Source of the DNA: an uncultured Lachnospiraceae bacterium
Lineage (GTDB): Bacteria > Bacillota > Clostridia > Lachnospirales > Lachnospiraceae
DNA length: 55,766 nucleotides
NCBI GenBank assembly: GCA_910576815.1
Contig: CAJTKA010000024.1
Location: forward strand, 1 to 55,766
Reading direction: 5' to 3'
The notes below the pieces were generated by a model, which did not search any database, was not told where the DNA came from, and saw nothing but the letters and a program-made list of their open reading frames with translations. The position numbers were made by a program, and so were the translations under genes. Shown one piece after another: positions 51,002-55,766 of this stretch (position 1 is the first letter of the stretch; each line of letters begins with the position of its first letter).

Positions 51002-53806
51002 TTAGTAGTTTACATAACTTATATTCATATCTACATTGGTGCTGATACCGCTGACTCTCCCCTTAGAAGAATACTGCCACAGGTCAAAACGGGTGGCTGT
51101 GTAAGTCGGCGCGCTGGCATACTGTGCCAGCCACAGCTTGTAGTTTGTGAGACTACCCGTATTGATCTTCTCCGTAAACCAGGTCTTATTCGCATAAACG
51201 CCCGCCGAGATGCCGGAGTTCTGCACCGTCTGGCAGAAGGTCTTGCAGACTGCCGTCCGCATGTCGCGGCTGATGCCGTCCGCCCTGCCGCCGCTGGCTT
51301 CCACGTCCAGAAACAGCGGATAATTCAAGCCGTAGCCCTTCACCAGATCGATCGCCATGGAAGCCTCCTCCACGGCTTCTACTTCATTGACTGCCTGACT
51401 ATAGAAGTAAGCGCCCACCTTAAGCCCCGCTGCCTTCGCGCCCTTAATGTTGCTGTGGAACTTCGGATCCTCCACCAGTACGCCCGTGGAATACCCGCGG
51501 TAGCCGCAGCGGATGATAACGTAGGAGACACCGGAATTTTTCACCGCGTTCCAGTCGATATTGCCGTTGTGCTTGGAAACGTCAATACCCATGGTGCCGG
51601 AGCTCTTGGCCAGTTTCCCATCATTGCCGAAAGTGTATCTCGCCCCCTGGATAACCTGTTCTCCTGTCACGTAATTGCCGTTTTTATCATAGTAATAGAG
51701 ATGGCCGTCGATGGTCTGCCAGCCGGTATACTTAAAACCGGATGCGACCTTCACCTGCTTAAAGAATTTATCGCGCTCCTTATAGTCCTGATATGTCGCC
51801 TCACGGTACTCTCCATTAGCGTCCTTATAATAAAGCTGGTTGCCGTCCTTATCCTTGAGTTTTGTCTGCCCGTCTACCGCAGCAGCCGCCTTCAGTATTC
51901 TGATTTCATAAGACTCGCCGATTTCTTCCTTGCCCTTACAGCGCGCCCAAATTTTTACCGTACCCTCGCGAATGCCGCTCACCACGCCATTCTCGTCCAC
52001 CTTCAAGAACCTGCTGTCTTCGCTAGTCCAGGTGATTTTTCCGCCTTTCGGCTCTGTCTGTGCCGTGAGCGTAATGGTCTTTCCCTCCACCACTTCATTT
52101 GGTCCGCTGATGGTTATTTTCTGATAAACAGTCTCATCCTGCTCTTTGTCTTTGTCCCCATCCTTGTCTTGATCCTTATCGTCTTTGTCTTTATCTTTAT
52201 CCTTATCTTTGTCCTTGTCGTCTTTTTCCTTGTCGTCTTTGTCCTTATCCTTGTCCTTATCCTGATCCTTGTCGTCTTTGTCTTTATCGTCGCCAGTCCC
52301 ATTCACTGTCACGGAACAACTGTGTTCCTGCACCTTGCTGCCGATCACCACGCGAGCCGTAACAGTCGTGGTACCCGGAGCCACCGCCGTCACCGTGCCA
52401 TCGCTCACCGTAGCAACCGAAGGATCAGAAACATTCCACTCCACCGAGTAGCTGACGTCCTCGCTCACCGATATCTTTAACGTATCGCTGCTGCCTTTGT
52501 CCAGTGTCAGGCTATTCTTATCGAGAGAAGAAGTTGCCCTCTCATAGGGATCGTCTTCCCCTTCTCCATCCTCGACCATCCTGCGGAAATCCCCGCTCGC
52601 GGTCTTCCAGGGATCGGCTATCTTATCCTTTGACACTTCCTCATACGTAGTCTCCTCGCCGCCGATAGGGGTCTTTGTGGATTCCACCCACTCTACCGTG
52701 TCTTTCAGCGCGGATTCTTCCACCGTATTTTTCTGCGTTGCCTCCTCTTTGGCGACATTGACCTCCGCCTCGGTCTTTACTTCGTCTGCCACATCCACCT
52801 TCTGATAGGCAAGTTTATCCGTGACCTTGACACTGCTGCTCTTAGACGGGATCTTATATTTCCCCGCCGCTCCTTCGGGAAGGGGAAGAAGCTTTACCTC
52901 ATAGCTGCCTGCGGCAATGCCCGTCTGATAGATCACGCCATCCTTATCTTCGTCCTTTAAACGGAAACTCTTGGGACCGGAAACGTCCACTTCAAAAGGT
53001 ACACCGCCAATCAACTTTCCGGTCTTACTGTTTACCAGTTTGATCTTCATATCAGACATAATGGACGTCAGATGCAAGACCACTTCCACGTCGCCCTCCG
53101 TCTCTTCCGAAGACGTCGTCTCCTGCCCGTCGGTCTCCTGCCCATCCGTCTCCTCCACATGGATCATACTGCCGAGTCTTGCGGATTCTGTCACGGCAAT
53201 CAAACCACTCTCTCCAATCACAGAGACGCCCTCAAGCTCCTCACCGACATTAGCAAAGGCCGCTACCTGTTTCTGGGTGGATCTGGCATGCAGATAAATA
53301 CCGCCTGTTGCGACCGCACCCAAGAGCACCACGACCCCCATGACCGCTACTGCGATATCCAGACCACTCATCTCTCCCAAAAAGTATCTCAAACGGGCCA
53401 CAAAACCATCGTCGTCCTCGTAATCTTCGTCTTCGTAGTCCTCATCTTCGTAATCTTCGTCTTCGTAGTCTTCGTCCTCGTAATCTTCGTCTTCGTAGTC
53501 CTCGTCCGCATAATCCTCGTCTTCGTAGTCCTCGTCCGCATAATCCTCGTCTTCGTAATCTTCGTCTTCGTACACTTCCACATAGCGGACAGGCGCTTTT
53601 GCTGCCTCCGGCGCCTTTTTTTCGGGGGCGTGTGTCTTCTGCCAGCTCTCGATCGCCTCGTCATCCAGACTTAAAAATTCCAGCGTATCTTCGGTGACGC
53701 TGTCAGCATCTTCATCATCAAAACGATCGTCCGCAAGCAGCTCCTCAAACCGCACCGCCCTGCGCCGTTCTTCTTTATGGTTTTTTATATTATTTTTATT
53801 TTGCAT
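51002..53806 (-). CDS. Large membrane-anchored GH25 muramidase with acidic repeats and Ig-like domains
   Basis: This protein is 934 residues. The first 140 are cytoplasmic: a basic start, an acidic region and about ten E-D-E-D-Y repeats (79-130). One membrane helix follows (about 149-171). Outside are a beta domain shared with the 451-residue muramidase, a Big2-type Ig domain (WNVSDPSVATVSDGTVTAVA), a long Lys-Asp repeat linker, and a second Big2 domain (ITWTSEDSRFLKVDENGVVS). A choline-binding-like wall repeat (GWQTIDGHLYYYDKNGNY) precedes GH25 from residue 739 (MGIDVSKHNGNIDW; FLDVEASGG holding the Asp-x-Glu pair). It should hydrolyse peptidoglycan while fixed to the membrane. It has its own strong promoter and is the first gene of the polysaccharide region. 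Confidence 0.92.
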   Translation of the reverse strand: MQNKNNIKNHKEERRRAVRFEELLADDRFDDEDADSVTEDTLEFLSLDDEAIESWQKTHAPEKKAPEAAKAPVRYVEVYEDEDYEDEDYADEDYEDEDYADEDYEDEDYEDEDYEDEDYEDEDYEDEDYEDDDGFVARLRYFLGEMSGLDIAVAVMGVVVLLGAVATGGIYLHARSTQKQVAAFANVGEELEGVSVIGESGLIAVTESARLGSMIHVEETDGQETDGQETTSSEETEGDVEVVLHLTSIMSDMKIKLVNSKTGKLIGGVPFEVDVSGPKSFRLKDEDKDGVIYQTGIAAGSYEVKLLPLPEGAAGKYKIPSKSSSVKVTDKLAYQKVDVADEVKTEAEVNVAKEEATQKNTVEESALKDTVEWVESTKTPIGGEETTYEEVSKDKIADPWKTASGDFRRMVEDGEGEDDPYERATSSLDKNSLTLDKGSSDTLKISVSEDVSYSVEWNVSDPSVATVSDGTVTAVAPGTTTVTARVVIGSKVQEHSCSVTVNGTGDDKDKDDKDQDKDKDKDKDDKEKDDKDKDKDKDKDKDDKDQDKDGDKDKEQDETVYQKITISGPNEVVEGKTITLTAQTEPKGGKITWTSEDSRFLKVDENGVVSGIREGTVKIWARCKGKEEIGESYEIRILKAAAAVDGQTKLKDKDGNQLYYKDANGEYREATYQDYKERDKFFKQVKVASGFKYTGWQTIDGHLYYYDKNGNYVTGEQVIQGARYTFGNDGKLAKSSGTMGIDVSKHNGNIDWNAVKNSGVSYVIIRCGYRGYSTGVLVEDPKFHSNIKGAKAAGLKVGAYFYSQAVNEVEAVEEASMAIDLVKGYGLNYPLFLDVEASGGRADGISRDMRTAVCKTFCQTVQNSGISAGVYANKTWFTEKINTGSLTNYKLWLAQYASAPTYTATRFDLWQYSSKGRVSGISTNVDMNISYVNY
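52137..52300 (-). repeat. Lys-Asp coding low-complexity repeat
   Basis: About 55 codons of alternating GAC/GAT and AAG/AAA form an imperfect six-base repeat within the muramidase gene. It encodes a highly charged, probably extended linker between two Ig-like domains. Confidence 0.85.
53417..53572 (-). repeat. 15-bp tandem repeats encoding E-D-E-D-Y units
   Basis: About ten copies of a 15-bp unit lie in the N-terminal, cytoplasmic part of the 934-residue muramidase gene. Some copies code Ala instead of Glu. The length is probably variable between strains. Confidence 0.88.
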
Positions 53807-53908
53807 TTCGTTTCCATCCTATCTGTTGATTTGCCTGATTTTCACAGCGGCCCGTCACCGCGCATTTTTCTCTTATGTAAACCTCAATGCTTGAAACAAT
53901 TTTGTAAT

Positions 53909-53937
53909 ATTGTAGCACAAAAGCGGGATAATGGCAA
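53909..53937 (-). promoter_or_regulatory. Sigma-A promoter for the 934-residue muramidase gene
   Basis: On the minus strand TTGCCA, a 17-base spacer and TACAAT, about 105 bp before the start codon. Confidence 0.8.
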
Positions 53938-54147
53938 GGCATTTATGTCGGACGCCGTATATCATTTATGTAAATTGAAAAAATACGTCGTAAAGTTTAA
54001 TTATGCGCGATAGATGCGCGATATTTTACAGTGTGTTTTGCGCCATTTTTCGCCAATATGCGCTTGACTTTGCCAGTTACAACTGACACAATAAAAGGGC
54101 AACCGGCAAACGTTTACATAACAACTTTGTGGAAAAGGGGAATTTTC
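53938..54147. other. Divergent intergenic region
   Basis: The full gap between the two divergent genes is 341 bp (53,807-54,147). Besides the minus-strand promoter it holds a direct repeat of ATGCGCGATA(G/T) at 54003-54013 and 54014-54024 and a TTGACT at 54064-54069 that could be the -35 of the plus-strand gene, with only a weak -10 about 18 bases later. No small gene is evident. Confidence 0.45.
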
Positions 54148-54471
54148 ATGATGTACATGCACTACTGTAAGCGTTGCCATCGGGTTCAAATGCTGAACGG
54201 GCACAAGCAGTTTTGTCCCTGCTGCCAAAGTATGATCACGGAATTGAAGCTCAGCTATCTGGACTATGTCTCTATGGACAAGCTTGCCAGAGAGTCTTTT
54301 CAGGATCGCTGTGCAGATGAGGAACAGCTGAAAAAGCTGGGAACTACATACCGTATGTACAAGTACAGCAAATGGTACAAAGAATTGCAGCGACAATTGA
54401 TGCCTTCGATGATCCGTTCCGGCACATCGGTAGAGCGAACTCAGATGGAAAACGCCGTATCAATGGTTTGA
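54148..54471 (+). CDS. Small zinc-ribbon protein
   Basis: The start is the ATG at 54148 (or the adjacent ATG at 54151), seven bases after AAGGGG; the frame upstream has no signal. The 107-residue product has a zinc ribbon at its N terminus: CKRCH near residue 7 and CPCCQ near residue 24. The rest is helical and rich in Lys, Arg, Met and Tyr (RMYKYSKWYKELQRQL). No further family is recognised. It could be a small nucleic-acid- or protein-binding regulator. It is divergent from the large muramidase gene and on the opposite strand to almost everything else in the window. Confidence 0.75.
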   Translation: MMYMHYCKRCHRVQMLNGHKQFCPCCQSMITELKLSYLDYVSMDKLARESFQDRCADEEQLKKLGTTYRMYKYSKWYKELQRQLMPSMIRSGTSVERTQMENAVSMV

Positions 54472-54481
54472 TGCGAAAATC

Positions 54482-54538
54482 TAAGAAAGAGAGCACGATT
54501 TGAAAGCACAGGCTTTTAGAACGCGCTCTTTTTCTTTC
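54482..54538 (+). terminator. Probable terminator after the zinc-ribbon gene
   Basis: AAAGAGAGC pairs with GCTCTTTTT (one G-U pair) around a loop of about 28 bases, and the 3' arm runs into TTTTTCTTTC. It starts about 10 bases after the stop codon. Confidence 0.55.
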
Positions 54539-54664
54539 GAAAATATTAAGAAAATATACGGTGGAAGTGATTATTTTCAGTGGATTTTTGGGAAAAACCA
54601 TAGTAGAATAGAAAAAAAACAAAACGACTGTAACGTATCAGAAAGGATATCAGGCATAACAACC

Positions 54665-55705
54665 ATGGGAGAAAATCAAGAAAAAAACATATCAAAAACA
54701 GAAAAAGTGACAGAAGCGTCAGAATCAACTGTAAAAAACAAAAAGAGCGGTTTCCATGTAAACCTCCATCTGATCCTGCTGGCGGCCATTGTCGTGGTGA
54801 TCGGATACTCCGCCTACCGCCTCTACAAATGGGACAAGGGAACCCCCTCTGACTATGACCCGAACTATCAGACAACAGACTTCGACATCGAGGTGATGGA
54901 TAACATCATTCCCCTTGCGCCCGAAATGCGCGAAGGCTGGGTGGACGACGGCGTGACCACCATCCTCTGTCTGGGAGACGATCCCTTTTCCCTGGACCGG
55001 GGCGAAGGCGGTCTGTCGGAACAGATCGCCAAAAAGACCGGCGCAACCGTCTATAACGGCGCCTTTACGGGAACCACCATGGCTGCGCAGTTTGCTTCCT
55101 ACAATGACGGCTACATCCTGGACGCTTTTTCCTTTTCCTACGTGGCAAACAGTCTGGCGAGCGGTAACTTTGACCTGATGAAGACGGCAGCGACCTACAG
55201 CTATGACGAGAGCTTTGCGCAGAATGTACAGATGCTTTCGGAACTTGACATGAATACCGTGGACATGCTCTGTATCATGTACGACGGCAGCGACTACATG
55301 AATAAGCGGCCCTGCGACGACCCCAACGCCCCCTACGATATCGTCACCTACACCGGCGCGCTGCGCGCGGGCGTAAAAGCCATTCAGGAGGCTTACCCCC
55401 ACATTCGTATCGCCGTGATGTCCCATACCTTCTGCCACAGTATCAATGAAGAGGGCAATTTCCAGAACGGAGACCGCGCGGACTTAGGGCACGGCACTTT
55501 GAGCCATTACTGGCAAAAGGAACGGGATGCCGCCCTGGATGTCGGCGTCTCCTTTATCGATAATTTCTACGGCTCCATCAACGAGGATAATTATCTGGAT
55601 TATATGACGGATTACATCCACTTTAATGATGCGGGGCGGGAGCTGTTGGCTCAAAGGTTTGTGGACTGTATGTTTCCGGACTCGGCAGGGCAGGCAGCGG
55701 AATAA
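54665..55705 (+). CDS. Membrane-anchored SGNH/GDSL-like protein with altered nucleophile motif
   Basis: The first good ATG is at 54665, though AAAGGAT is about 16 bases away, so the start is uncertain; 346 residues. Residues 1-30 are charged and cytoplasmic, then one membrane helix (about 33-50, HLILLAAIVVVIGYSAY). The external part has SGNH spacing: block I ILCLGDDPFS, where the usual G-D-S is G-D-D-P; a middle GSDY where the family has G-x-N-D; and block V DYIHFNDAG, with the Asp-x-x-His pair intact. SGNH proteins are esterases or acyl-transfer enzymes acting on glycans and lipids. With the Ser replaced it may be inactive or use another residue (the Ser two positions on). It could act on the surface polysaccharide; this is inference. 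Confidence 0.72.
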   Translation: MGENQEKNISKTEKVTEASESTVKNKKSGFHVNLHLILLAAIVVVIGYSAYRLYKWDKGTPSDYDPNYQTTDFDIEVMDNIIPLAPEMREGWVDDGVTTILCLGDDPFSLDRGEGGLSEQIAKKTGATVYNGAFTGTTMAAQFASYNDGYILDAFSFSYVANSLASGNFDLMKTAATYSYDESFAQNVQMLSELDMNTVDMLCIMYDGSDYMNKRPCDDPNAPYDIVTYTGALRAGVKAIQEAYPHIRIAVMSHTFCHSINEEGNFQNGDRADLGHGTLSHYWQKERDAALDVGVSFIDNFYGSINEDNYLDYMTDYIHFNDAGRELLAQRFVDCMFPDSAGQAAE

Positions 55706-55727
55706 TATTTGCAATCGAGTAGGAGGA

Positions 55728-55753
55728 ATTTCTCTCAATTGAGAAATTCCGAC
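55728..55753. repeat. Palindrome at the right edge, possible mobile-element end
   Basis: GGAATTTCTC and GAGAAATTCC form perfect 10-bp arms with a six-base loop, 22 bp after the SGNH-like stop. It may simply be part of that gene's 3' end. From memory, similar GAATTTCTC...GAGAAATTC sequences followed by GACCTCTCAC occur next to group II intron or related reverse-transcriptase genes in Lachnospiraceae, but the window ends too soon to judge. Confidence 0.35.
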
Positions 55754-55766
55754 CTCTCACACCACC

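Noticed and set aside
50927..52480. 517-codon open frame on the plus strand
   Set aside because: It lies antisense to the muramidase gene, is driven by its repetitive codons (V-L-V-F-I runs opposite the Lys-Asp repeats) and has no ribosome binding site or family signal.
53417..53572. Array resembling a CRISPR
   Set aside because: Units are 15 bp, contiguous and in frame within a coding region, with no spacers and no cas genes.

Overview
The window looks like part of a chromosome from a Gram-positive gut Clostridia member, most likely Lachnospiraceae. I infer this from several things. There is a ClpX relative with a long acidic N-terminal extension, Rpn/YhgA-type nucleases ending in short G-[IK]-E-K/G-K-A-E repeats, Firmicutes-type ribosome binding sites and sigma-A promoters, membrane-anchored GH25 muramidases and an LCP ligase. 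Almost everything is on the minus strand and is read right to left. Only two genes at the far right are on the plus strand.

Region 1, about 1-17,910: one tightly packed operon, often with 1-4 bp overlaps, that I read as a contractile, phage-tail-like or type VI-like injection system. In transcription order it encodes a secreted/membrane VWA protein, a large sheath-like protein, two paralogous Hcp-like tube proteins, a J-domain protein, a membrane FHA protein, a zinc-ribbon FHA protein, two membrane PP2C-fold proteins with damaged metal sites, a SAP-plus-Hsp70-like ATPase, and three or four baseplate-like or unknown proteins. It ends with two tandem VgrG/gpD-like spike proteins, and the last runs off the left edge. 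The tube and spike assignments are the firmest. I see no ClpV and no TssJLM-type membrane complex, so this is not a standard proteobacterial T6SS. The forkhead and phosphatase-fold proteins resemble the threonine-phosphorylation control of T6SS, combined with an Hsp70/J-domain pair. This is the best candidate for an under-described system in the window.

Region 2, about 18,060-23,570: a terminator, a 5'-truncated Rpn nuclease remnant, a ClpX-family unfoldase, an intact Rpn-family nuclease with its own strong promoter, and a membrane-anchored HtrA protease with ten decapeptide repeats at its N terminus.

Region 3, about 23,570-53,940: a large cell-surface polysaccharide locus. A strong promoter drives a 934-residue membrane-anchored muramidase. 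A second promoter with a structured leader drives rfbB, rfbA, a second membrane muramidase, rfbC, an ABC polysaccharide exporter (permease and ATPase with a cargo-binding tail), a methyltransferase/kinase-like fusion and two multidomain glycosyltransferases. Phosphoglucomutase follows from its own promoter and ends at a terminator. Then come two more glycosyltransferases, a MoxR ATPase overlapping a DUF58-transglutaminase fusion, the initiating sugar-phosphate transferase, and, from another promoter, an LCP ligase, a glycosyltransferase and glmS. Together these make dTDP-sugar and amino-sugar precursors, start the glycan on undecaprenyl phosphate, extend and cap it, export it by the ABC route and attach it to peptidoglycan. 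rfbD is not in the window. Two long palindromic intergenic elements flank the ABC ATPase gene.

Region 4, about 54,000-55,766: a small zinc-ribbon protein and a membrane-anchored SGNH-like protein with an altered catalytic motif, then a palindrome at the right edge that may begin a mobile element.
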